A stretch of 64,000 bases of DNA, from contig NZ_CP037864.1 of assembly GCF_004353845.1 (NCBI RefSeq), forward strand, positions 4,154,001 to 4,218,000, in the 5' to 3' direction. The position numbers were made by a program, and so were the translations under genes. Below are positions 25,265 to 33,152 of this stretch, in pieces; the first letter of the stretch is position 1; the number at the start of each line of letters is the position of its first letter. Below the pieces are notes generated by a model. It was not told the DNA's origin and did not search any database. It saw only the letters and a program-made list of their open reading frames with translations. The DNA comes from Citrobacter arsenatis (GTDB lineage: Bacteria; Pseudomonadota; Gammaproteobacteria; Enterobacterales; Enterobacteriaceae).

Positions 25265-26536
25265 ATGACTGACGATTTTGATATTATTATCATCGGCGCA
25301 GGGATAGCTGGCACCGCCTGTGCTTTACGCTGCGCGCGGGCTGGACTTTCGGTTCTGCTGCTTGAACGCGGCGAATTTCCCGGCAGTAAAAATCTTTCCG
25401 GCGGGCGTCTGTATTGCCATCCGCTTGCCGAACTGCTCCCCCATTTTCAGCAATCCGCGCCGCTTGAACGGCGTATCACCCAGGAAAGCCTGACTTTACT
25501 GACCGCCGACGGCGCAACCACCTGTTCCAGCCTCCAGCCCGGCGGCGACTCATGGAGCGTGCTGCGCGCCCGCTTCGATCCGTGGTTTGTCAGCCAGGCC
25601 GAGTCCGCAGGCGTCCAGTGTATTACCGGCATCACGGTTGAGGCGCTGTATCGCGAAAATGGCCGGGTCTGCGGCGTTATTTGCGCTAACGAAACCCTGC
25701 GCGCGCGCTACGTGGTGCTGGCGGAAGGGGCCAATAGCGAACTGGCGGAGCGGCATGGTTTACTCGCTCGTCCCTCTCCTTCATCGATGGCGCTGGGCAT
25801 CAAAGCCGTGCTGGCGCTGGAGCAAAACACGCTGGAGGATCGCTTCCGCCTGGAAGGCAACGAAGGCGCCGCGCTGCTCTTCACCGGCGGCGTCTGCGGG
25901 GATTTACCCGGCGGCGCGTTCCTCTATACCAATCAGGATACGCTCTCATTCGGCATTGTATGCCCGCTCTCCTCGTTGGGGAAAAGCCCCGTACCCGCCG
26001 CCGAACTGCTGGAGCATCTTCGGTCGCACCCGGCCCTGCGTCCTCTGCTGCGCGGAGGCGAGTTGCTGGAGTATGGCGCGCATCTGGTGCCGGAAGGCGG
26101 GCTGCATAGCATGCCCGTCCAGTATGCCGGGGAAGGCTGGCTGCTGGTGGGCGACGCGCTGCGTACCTGTATTAATACCGGTTTTACCGTGCGCGGTATG
26201 GACATGGCTTTAATCGGCGCGCAGGCGGCGGCGCAAACCCTGATTCGCGCCTGTCAGCAAAGCGCGCCGCAGAACCTGTTTCCGCAGTACCATCGGGATA
26301 TTGAGCGCAGCGTGCTGTGGGAGAGTCTTCAGCGTTACCAGCACGTCCCCGCCCTGTTGCAGCGTCCCGGCTGGTATCGCCAGTGGCCTGCGCTGATGGA
26401 CGATATCTCCCGCGAACTCTGGCAGCAGGGTGAGCGCCCGGTTCCGCCTCTGCGCCAGATAGTCTGGCGTCATCTTCGTCGTCACGGCCTGCGCCATCTG
26501 GCAGGCGATCTGCTCAGGAGTTTACGATGTCTGTAG
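25265..26536 (+). CDS. ygcN: FAD-dependent oxidoreductase, FixC/ETF-quinone oxidoreductase-like (YgcN)
   Basis: A 423-residue flavoprotein of the FixC/electron-transfer-flavoprotein dehydrogenase type. The N-terminal Rossmann FAD motif 'IIIGAGIAGTACALRCARAG' is followed by 'SGGRLY' and the central 'GWLLVGDALRTCINTGFTVRGMDMALIGA'. It likely passes electrons from the YgcQ-YgcR flavoprotein to quinone, with YgcO as ferredoxin-like partner. The start at 25265 matches the known E. coli protein; the frame runs nine codons further upstream. It overlaps ygcO by 10 bp. Confidence 0.9.
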   Translation: MTDDFDIIIIGAGIAGTACALRCARAGLSVLLLERGEFPGSKNLSGGRLYCHPLAELLPHFQQSAPLERRITQESLTLLTADGATTCSSLQPGGDSWSVLRARFDPWFVSQAESAGVQCITGITVEALYRENGRVCGVICANETLRARYVVLAEGANSELAERHGLLARPSPSSMALGIKAVLALEQNTLEDRFRLEGNEGAALLFTGGVCGDLPGGAFLYTNQDTLSFGIVCPLSSLGKSPVPAAELLEHLRSHPALRPLLRGGELLEYGAHLVPEGGLHSMPVQYAGEGWLLVGDALRTCINTGFTVRGMDMALIGAQAAAQTLIRACQQSAPQNLFPQYHRDIERSVLWESLQRYQHVPALLQRPGWYRQWPALMDDISRELWQQGERPVPPLRQIVWRHLRRHGLRHLAGDLLRSLRCL

Positions 26537-26787
26537 CCCGCAACGTCTGGCGTCCCGCCGACAGCCCACATATTGTTCCGTCTGCTTCACCGACTCCGGA
26601 AATCGCCGAGTTACTGATTCAATCCTGCCCAGCCGGGCTTTTCTCACGCACGGCAGAGGGCGAACTGCGCGTTGACTATCGGAGCTGTCTGGAGTGCGGC
26701 ACCTGCCGATTGTTATGCGATGAGGCAACGCTGAAAGAATGGCGCTATCCTGACTCAGGTTTTGGAATTACACTGCGTTTTGGGTAA
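26527..26787 (+). CDS. ygcO: Ferredoxin-like protein, FixX family (YgcO)
   Basis: An 86-residue FixX-type ferredoxin. The visible cysteines are in 'SCPAGLF' and 'CLECGTCRLLC', the usual arrangement for a small iron-sulfur protein paired with FixC-type oxidoreductases. It overlaps ygcN by 10 bp and precedes ygcP by 21 bp. Together with ygcN it would form the quinone-linked end of an electron-transfer-flavoprotein chain. Confidence 0.88.
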   Translation: MSVARNVWRPADSPHIVPSASPTPEIAELLIQSCPAGLFSRTAEGELRVDYRSCLECGTCRLLCDEATLKEWRYPDSGFGITLRFG

Positions 26788-26808
26788 TAAATCTACAAGG
26801 GAAACACC

Positions 26809-27384
26809 ATGCCCCTGCTACACCTGCTCCGACAAAATCCGGTCATTGCCGCCGTTAAAGACAACGCCAGCCTGCAGTTGGCCATTGATTCCGAGTGCCA
26901 GTTTATCTCCGTGCTGTACGGCAATATCTGCACCATCAGCAACATCGTCAAGAAAATCAAAAACGCCGGTAAGTATGCGTTTATTCACGTCGACCTGCTG
27001 GAAGGCGCTTCCAATAAAGAGGTGGTGATTCAGTTTTTAAAGCTGGTTACCGAGGCGGACGGGATCATCAGCACTAAAGCGCCGATGCTAAAAGCGGCCA
27101 GAGCGGAAGGTTTTTTCTGCATTCATCGCCTGTTTATCGTCGACTCCATCTCCTTTCATAATATTGATAAGCAGGTGGCGCAGTCTAATCCTGATTGCAT
27201 TGAGATTCTGCCGGGCTGTATGCCGAAAGTTCTGGGATGGGTCACGGAGAAAATTCGCCAGCCGCTGATTGCCGGCGGGCTAGTCTGCGATGAGGAAGAT
27301 GCGCGTAATGCGATGAAGGCTGGCGTTGCGGCCCTGTCTACCACCAATACCACGGTCTGGAAATTAGCGAAGCAGCTTAATTAA
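26809..27384 (+). CDS. ygcP: GlpP-family mRNA antiterminator (YgcP)
   Basis: A 191-residue protein of the glycerol-3-phosphate responsive antiterminator family (GlpP type), a TIM-barrel-like fold that binds leader RNA and prevents termination in Bacillus. Family signatures include 'HVDLLEGASNKEVVIQFL', 'ADGIISTKAPMLKAARAEG', 'ILPGCMPKV' and the C-terminal phosphate-site-like 'LIAGGLVCDEEDARNAMKAGVAALSTTN'. It lies third after ygcNO. The only strong leader attenuators found nearby are upstream of ygcW and yqcE, which makes them the likely targets. The effector is unknown; a phosphorylated intermediate is plausible by family. Confidence 0.9.
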   Translation: MPLLHLLRQNPVIAAVKDNASLQLAIDSECQFISVLYGNICTISNIVKKIKNAGKYAFIHVDLLEGASNKEVVIQFLKLVTEADGIISTKAPMLKAARAEGFFCIHRLFIVDSISFHNIDKQVAQSNPDCIEILPGCMPKVLGWVTEKIRQPLIAGGLVCDEEDARNAMKAGVAALSTTNTTVWKLAKQLN

Positions 27385-27390
27385 TCTTGT

Positions 27391-27459
27391 GCCCGGTGGC
27401 GGCTAACGCCTTACCGGGCCAAGCTCGTAGGCCGGATAAGGCGTCAGCCGCCATCCGGC
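27391..27459. repeat. BIME between ygcP and ygcQ
   Basis: GCCCGGT/ACCGGGC and GCCGGAT/ATCCGGC palindromes fill the gap between the convergent genes and probably serve as a 3' barrier for both messages. Confidence 0.75.
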
Positions 27460-27460
27460 A

Positions 27461-28315
27461 TTATGTATCCGCGCAGGCAGTCAGCGCTTCAAGCACCGCA
27501 GGCCAGTCATCCACAATGCCGACATCCGCCTGGGTAAATACCGGCGCGCTGGCGTCACGATTGACAGCCACGATAAACCGGCTATCTCTGACCCCAGCCA
27601 TCAGCGCCGCCGCCCCCGACGCGCCCGCGACAATGCAAACATCCGGCGCCAACAGATGACCAGAGATCCCTATCAGGCGTTCCGCATCGTAGCCGCCGTT
27701 CATCACCCGCGCGCGGCTGTAGCCCGCTTCCGCCCCCAGACCGTGCGCCAGCGCCGCAATGTGGTCGGCATCAACGCCCTCGCCGCCCTGCCCGACCACC
27801 AGCACGTGCTTCGCCTCCAGCAAGGGATGAGCGCCCGTAGGCTCGACGCTTTCAACGCTGATTAACCAGTCAGGTAAAGCCGCTGGCGCAATATGGCGAG
27901 TCGTCATCTCGACAGGAAGATCGATAGACGTATGAACGCCGGGCTGGCGCGCCAGCGACAGGCAAAGCGGCCGGGCCGCCACCTTCAGGGTCGCAATCAG
28001 CGCATTGCCCCAGTGAGGCTTCGTCACTCGCCCCTCTGGCGTATTCACTGCCAGCACCTGGCACACGCTGCCGCCCTGTAAACGCCAGGCCAGCCTGGTC
28101 GCCAGCTCATCGCCCAACGTACCCGCCGGGAATATCAGCATATCGACCGGCGTCTGCCGCCACCGGGCAACCAGCGCCTCAAGAAGCTGCTGCGCAACCT
28201 CGGCTTCACCGTCGATAATCCAGCGCTCCAGCTCTGCATCTGCGAGGCTGGCGGTCGCTAGCCAGTGACCCATCGCGGCGCTCTCACCGGCAGTCATCAC
28301 CATCGCTATCTTCAT
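27461..28315 (-). CDS. ygcQ: Electron transfer flavoprotein alpha-like subunit (FixB family, YgcQ)
   Basis: A 284-residue ETF alpha/FixB-type protein. The C-terminal FAD domain is marked by 'RVMNGGYDAERLIGISGHLLAPDVCIVAGASGAAALMAGVRDS' and 'AVNRDASAPVFTQADVGIVDDW'. It overlaps ygcR by 4 bp and ends the ygcWUSRQ operon. With YgcR it would accept electrons from a dehydrogenase, probably YgcU or an unknown partner. Confidence 0.88.
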   Translation of the reverse strand: MKIAMVMTAGESAAMGHWLATASLADAELERWIIDGEAEVAQQLLEALVARWRQTPVDMLIFPAGTLGDELATRLAWRLQGGSVCQVLAVNTPEGRVTKPHWGNALIATLKVAARPLCLSLARQPGVHTSIDLPVEMTTRHIAPAALPDWLISVESVEPTGAHPLLEAKHVLVVGQGGEGVDADHIAALAHGLGAEAGYSRARVMNGGYDAERLIGISGHLLAPDVCIVAGASGAAALMAGVRDSRFIVAVNRDASAPVFTQADVGIVDDWPAVLEALTACADT

Positions 28316-29094
28316 GGCTGCATCCTCTGGCGAAGGTAGCTATTCCATAGGTTCCTGGCTTTCTCCTGCGCCGTTGCCCCCTCGATTATCACCGCGCTGC
28401 GCCGTTGCTCCGGGCGAGTCAGGCGTAAACACTGAACCGCAGGCGTCGCCTCGGCGGTCACCGCCCGGCGCACAACCTCCGCCTTTGCCGCCGCCAGTCG
28501 CTGGCGCATACCGGGAACCGGCAGCGCCACTTCGCCACACTGCCTGACCGCAATCACCGCGGGCAGACGTACCCGGCAGCGGCGAACACCGGATATCGTT
28601 CGCTGTTCGACGACCACAAAAGGCGGCTCAAGGGTGAAGCGTTCGACCTGGGTGAAACAGGGCCAGTTCAGCATCTCCGCCAGAAGAAACGGCGTCTGCC
28701 CATTCTGCCCCTCGCTGCTCTGGCAGCCGATCACTACCAGTTCAGCCCCGAGGCTGCGCTGCCAGTCGGCAAGCTGCCCGGCAATAAAGGATGGCGCAAA
28801 GCGCAGGTCTCCGGCCGCCTCCAGCAGCACCTGCTGCTCAAAGCCTAACGCGGCAAAGTAACGTAGCCAGTGCAGCGCGCGCTCATCGCCAATGCTTAAT
28901 GCGGTCAGGGTCATCTCACAGCCCGCGCTACGCTGGGCCAGCAGCAGCGCGGCGGCGGCCTGTTCATCAGCACCGATGGCGCAGCGCAATAGCGAAACAT
29001 CCGGCCCGCAGGTGTCCCGGGCGGTCGTCTGCCAGTCTTTTTCCGCCAGCATGCTGGCATCAGGTTCGGGCTTAAACGCCAACAGAATGTTCAT
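28312..29094 (-). CDS. ygcR: Electron transfer flavoprotein beta-like subunit (FixA family, YgcR)
   Basis: A 260-residue ETF beta/FixA-type protein with 'LLAFKPEPDASML' at the N-terminus and 'GAELVVIGCQSSEGQNGQTPFLLAEMLNWP', the AMP/FAD-contact region of the family. It overlaps ygcS by 23 bp and ygcQ by 4 bp, indicating tight coupling. Confidence 0.88.
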   Translation of the reverse strand: MNILLAFKPEPDASMLAEKDWQTTARDTCGPDVSLLRCAIGADEQAAAALLLAQRSAGCEMTLTALSIGDERALHWLRYFAALGFEQQVLLEAAGDLRFAPSFIAGQLADWQRSLGAELVVIGCQSSEGQNGQTPFLLAEMLNWPCFTQVERFTLEPPFVVVEQRTISGVRRCRVRLPAVIAVRQCGEVALPVPGMRQRLAAAKAEVVRRAVTAEATPAVQCLRLTRPEQRRSAVIIEGATAQEKARNLWNSYLRQRMQP

Positions 29095-30421
29095 TTGTAC
29101 CTCCTTGTCTGTGGTCGCCGCTGCCGGCTGCCACCAGCGGCAGCGCTTTGGTCTCCGGCGCCCATAGCCAGGTCACCACAAAGCCGATCAGCAATACGCC
29201 AGCTAATAGCAGCAGCGTGACCGTCATCCCCCATTGCGCCAGAGTCCAGGGCAGCAAACCGGTGCTGATGGCCGCACCAAGGCGGCTCATGGCGGTGGCA
29301 AATCCTACCCCCAGCGAGCGAATGTCGGTGGGAAAGCTTTCCGCCGGTAAAATCCCCACCAGATTGCTGACCGCTGAAATCGTGGTGCTGAAAAAGACAA
29401 ACAGCAGCAGCGTCCAGTGGCTACCGGGCGGTAAGCAAGCCATCACAATTAATGTCGCCGCGAGCAGCAGAAAGCTGCCCAGCAGGAAGTGGCGATGCGC
29501 CAGCAGATGGGTTAATACCAGCCCCAGCAGCGCGCCCACGATCAGCAGCGCATTCAGCAACAGGCTGGCGGTTAGCGCATCTTCAAGACCAATGGTTTCG
29601 GCAATCGTCGGCAGCCAGGTGTAAATAACGAACCAGGGGATCACCAGGCAGACAAAGAAGATGCTATTAAAGGCCGTGCGCCGCCAGTAGCGCGATGAGA
29701 ACAGGGTTCTGATGTGTTTATTCGTCTCTTTTATAACCTCATCACCGAGCTGTACGTGCATACCAAAACAGCGCTGTACTACCGCATGCGCTTCGGCGAA
29801 TCGTCCCTGACGCATCAGCCAGCGCGGCGATTCCGGCGTCCCCCAGCGCAGCAGCGTAATCAATAGTGCCGGGAGAGCGGACGATGCCAGCAGCCAGCGC
29901 CAGGCATCAGGGTTTTCCGTAATAAAGTGGTGCCCAGCCAGACTTGCCAGCACATAGCCGACGGTCCATACCACGCTGAATGCGCCCAGCAGAATTCCCC
30001 GGTGTCGGCGCGGCGAAAACTCGGCCAGCAGCGTGTGGCCCACGGAGTAATCCCCCCCGAGGCCGATCCCAATCAGGATCCGCAAACCAATCAGTTGCTC
30101 TGGCGTGGTGGCGAAAAACTGCAGAAATGAAGCGACGGTAATCAGCACAAAGCTGAAGTTGAAAATTTTCTGGCGGCCAATGTGATCCGAAACCCATCCC
30201 AGAATCAGGCTGCCGATAAAAAGCCCCAGTAGCGCCGCGCCGCCGATCATACCCGCCATAAACGGCGTCAGATGCATAGCGGGGGTGAGCTGAATAATGG
30301 CGTAACCGATGACGCCAAGGACATAGCCATCAACGAGATGTGCGCCAAAAGTCAGCGCGGCAATACGGCAGTGAAAGCCGTTTAGCGGTAAATCATCCAT
30401 TCGCACCGGTGAAGTGTTCAT
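29072..30421 (-). CDS. ygcS: Major facilitator superfamily sugar/acid transporter (YgcS)
   Basis: A 449-residue transporter with twelve predicted membrane helices and the sugar-porter signatures 'LGWVSDHIGRQKIFN' after helix 2 and 'GLGGDYSVGHTLLAEFSPRRHRG' after helix 4. It is the third gene of the ygcW-ygcU-ygcS-ygcR-ygcQ run, 60 bp after ygcU. The substrate is unknown; the neighbouring oxidoreductases suggest an organic acid or polyol. Confidence 0.88.
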   Translation of the reverse strand: MNTSPVRMDDLPLNGFHCRIAALTFGAHLVDGYVLGVIGYAIIQLTPAMHLTPFMAGMIGGAALLGLFIGSLILGWVSDHIGRQKIFNFSFVLITVASFLQFFATTPEQLIGLRILIGIGLGGDYSVGHTLLAEFSPRRHRGILLGAFSVVWTVGYVLASLAGHHFITENPDAWRWLLASSALPALLITLLRWGTPESPRWLMRQGRFAEAHAVVQRCFGMHVQLGDEVIKETNKHIRTLFSSRYWRRTAFNSIFFVCLVIPWFVIYTWLPTIAETIGLEDALTASLLLNALLIVGALLGLVLTHLLAHRHFLLGSFLLLAATLIVMACLPPGSHWTLLLFVFFSTTISAVSNLVGILPAESFPTDIRSLGVGFATAMSRLGAAISTGLLPWTLAQWGMTVTLLLLAGVLLIGFVVTWLWAPETKALPLVAAGSGDHRQGGTNEHSVGV

Positions 30422-30449
30422 TTCTACCCCTTCATGGTCCGGTAATGAA

Positions 30450-30473
30450 GCGACTTCCCGACCGGGAAGCCGC
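30450..30473 (-). other. Hairpin between ygcU and ygcS
   Basis: A 10-bp stem (GCGGCTTCCC with GGGAAGTCGC, one G-U) and a 4-nt loop lie in the 60-bp gap. There is no T tract, so it is more likely an mRNA processing or stability element than a terminator. Confidence 0.5.
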
Positions 30474-30481
30474 CTGCATCT

Positions 30482-31936
30482 TTATTTTTCAATCGGGTAG
30501 ATTGTCCCCGCATTCATAATACCGTTGGGATCGAACTGCTTCTTCAATCCTTCCAGCAACGGCCATGCGCTGCCGTGTTCCAGCTTGCTCCAGTGAACGC
30601 GATGTTTACCAATCCCGTGGTGATGCACCATCGAACCGCCGAGGCGAATCGTCTCTTCACAGATAATTTTGTTGAGTGGGTTGTGGTACTTATCAATCTC
30701 CTCTTCCGGTTTGCAGCCCACAACGTTGTAGTCATACACAAAGTACATGTTGGTACCGTTGATATAACTATGAGAGGAGTGACCGCCCAGCATGGTGATA
30801 TCATCGGCGTGCGGGAATTCGGTACGAATACGCTGGATCACGCTTTCATAGATCTGGTGGATGCAGCTCCAGCAGCCTGAAACCTCGGTGGTGAAGCCCA
30901 TATTACCGGTTTTCAGGATCTGTACGCGTTCGGCGGCCACTTTTTCCGGGCCCCAGTTCAGATGGTTAAACCAGTTTTCGATAAGCTTACTGTCCACGCG
31001 CTGACACTGCGGGTAGCGCGCCACAACTTCCGCAATGCCTTCCCCGGTCGCTTTCGCCAGCCGCGGGTTGCCCTCAGCCATAAAGATCAGCACGCATTTG
31101 CCATCGGCAAAATGGGTGAAGTGCTGGGTGCCATCTTCCGCATCGTACAGGCGAGCGATCGACGGACGATATCCCTCCACCATCACTTCACGCAGGATCT
31201 CAAACCCCACCTTCATATCGTCCAGAACGTAGCCATAGTAGAGGTTGTTTTCCGGGGTAAACTTGAATATTTTCACTGTCACTTCAGTGATATAGCACAG
31301 TGCGCCTTCGTTACCGATAATGATGTGGCGAATGTCCGGGCCGGCGGCGCGGCGCGGGACGTTTTTGATGCGGGTGACGGTGCCGTCCGCCAGTACGGCC
31401 TCGAGGCCGACAACCATATCTTCAATTGCGCCGTACAGCGTGGAAAATTGACCAATGCTGCGGGTTGCCACCAGGCCGCCCATCTGCGCCAGCGGTTTAG
31501 ACTGCGGCGAGTGTCCGGTGGTGTAGCCCTTAGCCCGCAGCGCGTTTTCCAGCACTTCCAGCGGCACGCCGCACTGCGCGGTCGCCTGCATATTCTCGAT
31601 ATCAATATTCAGGATTTGGTTCATCCCGGCGCCGTCCAGCACCACGGAATTCTCAACCACGGTTTCCAGACCGCCTTCCGTCGCAGAAGCACCGGTACGC
31701 GGAACGCCATTGATCTTATGCTGGTTCATAAAGGCCAGCACGTTAGAAACCTGGTCGGTCGAGCCTAACTTAACCACTGCGGCAGGCAGCGGTAGCGTAA
31801 AGATGCCATGGATATCAGCATATTTACGAAAGCGGTCAATACTGTTTCGTTTTAAAACGGTTTCATCAGTAATCACGCGATCGCAACCAACAATCTCTTT
31901 GAGCTGATCAACAATCGCTTCACGGGATAAAGACAT
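30482..31936 (-). CDS. ygcU: FAD-linked oxidase, alkyl-DHAP synthase/GlcD-like (YgcU)
   Basis: A 484-residue flavoprotein of the PCMH-type FAD-binding oxidase family. The FAD-binding half shows 'GASATEGGLETVVENSVVLDGAGMN', 'YTTGHSPQSKPLAQMGGLVATRS' and 'IIIGNEGALCYITEVTVKIF'. The C-terminal half carries 'MVHHHGIGKHR', the triple-His segment of alkyldihydroxyacetonephosphate synthases. It probably oxidises a hydroxy acid or a phosphorylated sugar acid and hands electrons to YgcQR. The start at 31936 matches the E. coli protein; the frame extends 14 codons upstream. Confidence 0.9.
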   Translation of the reverse strand: MSLSREAIVDQLKEIVGCDRVITDETVLKRNSIDRFRKYADIHGIFTLPLPAAVVKLGSTDQVSNVLAFMNQHKINGVPRTGASATEGGLETVVENSVVLDGAGMNQILNIDIENMQATAQCGVPLEVLENALRAKGYTTGHSPQSKPLAQMGGLVATRSIGQFSTLYGAIEDMVVGLEAVLADGTVTRIKNVPRRAAGPDIRHIIIGNEGALCYITEVTVKIFKFTPENNLYYGYVLDDMKVGFEILREVMVEGYRPSIARLYDAEDGTQHFTHFADGKCVLIFMAEGNPRLAKATGEGIAEVVARYPQCQRVDSKLIENWFNHLNWGPEKVAAERVQILKTGNMGFTTEVSGCWSCIHQIYESVIQRIRTEFPHADDITMLGGHSSHSYINGTNMYFVYDYNVVGCKPEEEIDKYHNPLNKIICEETIRLGGSMVHHHGIGKHRVHWSKLEHGSAWPLLEGLKKQFDPNGIMNAGTIYPIEK

Positions 31937-32046
31937 AGTAATTCCTTCCTGATAATAAATTCGGAATATACACGCCACCCTTCAAGCTGCATCTTGAATG
32001 ATATTGTGTAATATAATTAATGAAAACAAAAATCAGCAATTAAGAG

Positions 32047-32832
32047 TTAGCGTACCAGATAGCCGCCATCGACAACTAATAGATGTCCATTCACATAATT
32101 GGATGCCTGACTCGCTAAAAATACGGCTGCGCCCATTAAATCCTGAGTATCCCCCCAGCGATTAGCTGGAATATGATCCAATACCCGCTGATTAGTTTCC
32201 GGATTACTACGAGTGGCCAACGTAATATCGGTCGCATAATACCCTGGGGCAATACCATTAACCTGAATATTATATTGTCCTAATTCATCGCAATATGCCT
32301 TGGTGAAACCGGCAAGCGCATGTTTAGTGGCTGAATAAGCTGGTGACCACTGCCCGCCAAGGTAGGAGAATAAGGAGCAAATGTTAATAATTTTCCCGCT
32401 ATTTTGCGGGATCATAATTTTTGCCGCTTCATAGCTCAGTTCAAACGCTGCCGTCAGGTTAACGTCAATCATCGGATCCCAGTCCGCACGCCCAAAATCC
32501 AGCACCTTATTCAGCTTACAAATCCCGGCGTTGTTGACCAGAATATCGACCGTGCCGAAGCGTTTGCAGCAGGCGGCGATGATCTTCTCCGGTGCGCCTT
32601 TCTCAGTGATATCCACCTGCATGAACTCGACTTCAACACCCTGTTTTTCAATAATTTCTTTGGTTTCACCGTTATCTTTCACAAAGCTCGGGATAAACAG
32701 GTTCGCCCCCGCCTTCGCCAGCGCCATGGCAAAAGCCTGACCCAGCCCGCTATTGCCGCCGGTGACAATCGCCGTTTTACCTTTCAGCGAAAAGAAATCC
32801 ATTGAGAATGCATTAAGAGATTCGATCGACAT
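32047..32832 (-). CDS. ygcW: Short-chain dehydrogenase/reductase (YgcW)
   Basis: A 261-residue SDR. Cofactor motif 'TGGNSGLGQAF' (about 25-35), 'NNAG', the catalytic Ser in 'NICSLFSYLGG' and the 'YSATKHA' Tyr-X3-Lys are all present. It resembles gluconate 5-dehydrogenase/2-deoxygluconate dehydrogenase-type enzymes. It is the first gene of a five-gene operon. The start at 32832 follows GGAG and gives the family N-terminus. An intrinsic terminator with an overlapping alternative hairpin lies 25 bp upstream in its leader. Confidence 0.92.
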   Translation of the reverse strand: MSIESLNAFSMDFFSLKGKTAIVTGGNSGLGQAFAMALAKAGANLFIPSFVKDNGETKEIIEKQGVEVEFMQVDITEKGAPEKIIAACCKRFGTVDILVNNAGICKLNKVLDFGRADWDPMIDVNLTAAFELSYEAAKIMIPQNSGKIINICSLFSYLGGQWSPAYSATKHALAGFTKAYCDELGQYNIQVNGIAPGYYATDITLATRSNPETNQRVLDHIPANRWGDTQDLMGAAVFLASQASNYVNGHLLVVDGGYLVR

Positions 32833-32857
32833 AGTTTGGCTCCAAATTCTTTTAGGC

Positions 32858-32905
32858 AAAAAAAAAGAAAGGCAACTTCCCCTGCTAGAGGGAAGTCACC
32901 TTTCT
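32858..32905 (-). terminator. Leader attenuator terminator of ygcW
   Basis: On the minus strand AGAAAGG...GACTTCC-type arms pair over two 7-bp segments separated by a 2x2 mismatch, with an 8-nt loop, followed by nine T residues. It lies wholly in the ygcW 5' leader, so by default it should stop transcription before the gene. Confidence 0.88.
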
Positions 32906-32922
32906 CATTATCTCTGGTAACT
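32894..32922 (-). promoter_or_regulatory. Antiterminator hairpin of the ygcW leader
   Basis: Minus-strand RNA AGUUACC pairs with GGUGACU (7 bp, one G-U) around a 15-nt loop AGAGAUAAUGAGAAA. The 3' arm is also part of the terminator's 5' arm, so the two hairpins exclude each other. The loop matches the one in the yqcE leader although the stems differ. Confidence 0.75.
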
Positions 32923-32957
32923 GGCGTAAATTTTTAGCACAACACCCGCACTTCTAA

Positions 32958-32973
32958 TGTGATCGTAATCACA
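32958..32973. promoter_or_regulatory. CRP site for ygcW
   Basis: TGTGA-TCGTAA-TCACA is an exact CRP consensus. The centre is about 42 bp upstream of the inferred ygcW start site (near 32924, with a TAAAAA-type -10 at about 32936-32931), a class II position. Confidence 0.8.
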
Positions 32974-33014
32974 GATGACTATTTCACATCATAATTAAAT
33001 GTAAAGCTACGAAG

Positions 33015-33030
33015 CGTGATTATTCTCACA
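33015..33030. promoter_or_regulatory. CRP site for yqcE
   Basis: CGTGA-TTATTC-TCACA matches 9 of 10 consensus positions. With a TATTCC-like -10 at 33052-33057 and a start near 33064, it sits about 41.5 bp upstream, mirroring the ygcW side. Confidence 0.7.
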
Positions 33031-33065
33031 CTAAAACCCACGCTGACATGCTATTCCTAATTGCA

Positions 33066-33091
33066 ATTACTAGAGACCAGAGAAAAGTAAT
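33066..33091 (+). promoter_or_regulatory. Antiterminator hairpin of the yqcE leader
   Basis: ATTACT (33066-33071) pairs with AGTAAT (33086-33091) around the 14-nt loop AGAGACCAGAGAAA. The 3' half forms the 5' arm of the terminator that follows, so formation of this hairpin would block termination. Confidence 0.75.
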
Positions 33092-33126
33092 CCACCTGAA
33101 AAGGCGGTTTACTTTTCTCTTTTTTT
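33079..33126 (+). terminator. Leader attenuator terminator of yqcE
   Basis: AGAGAAAAGTAA pairs with TTACTTTTCTCT over 12 bp, continued by two CC/GG pairs across single mismatches, with a 6-nt loop and a seven-T tract. It ends 26 bp before the yqcE ATG, so it can only act as an attenuator of yqcE-ygcE. Confidence 0.9.
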
Positions 33127-33152
33127 CGTCTATACAAAAATGAGATCACGAT

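Noticed and set aside
31979..32015. Short sequence resembling an ERIC end (CTTCAAGCTGCATCTTGAA) between ygcW and ygcU
   Set aside because: It is only a short palindromic stretch with no central ERIC core; too little to call.
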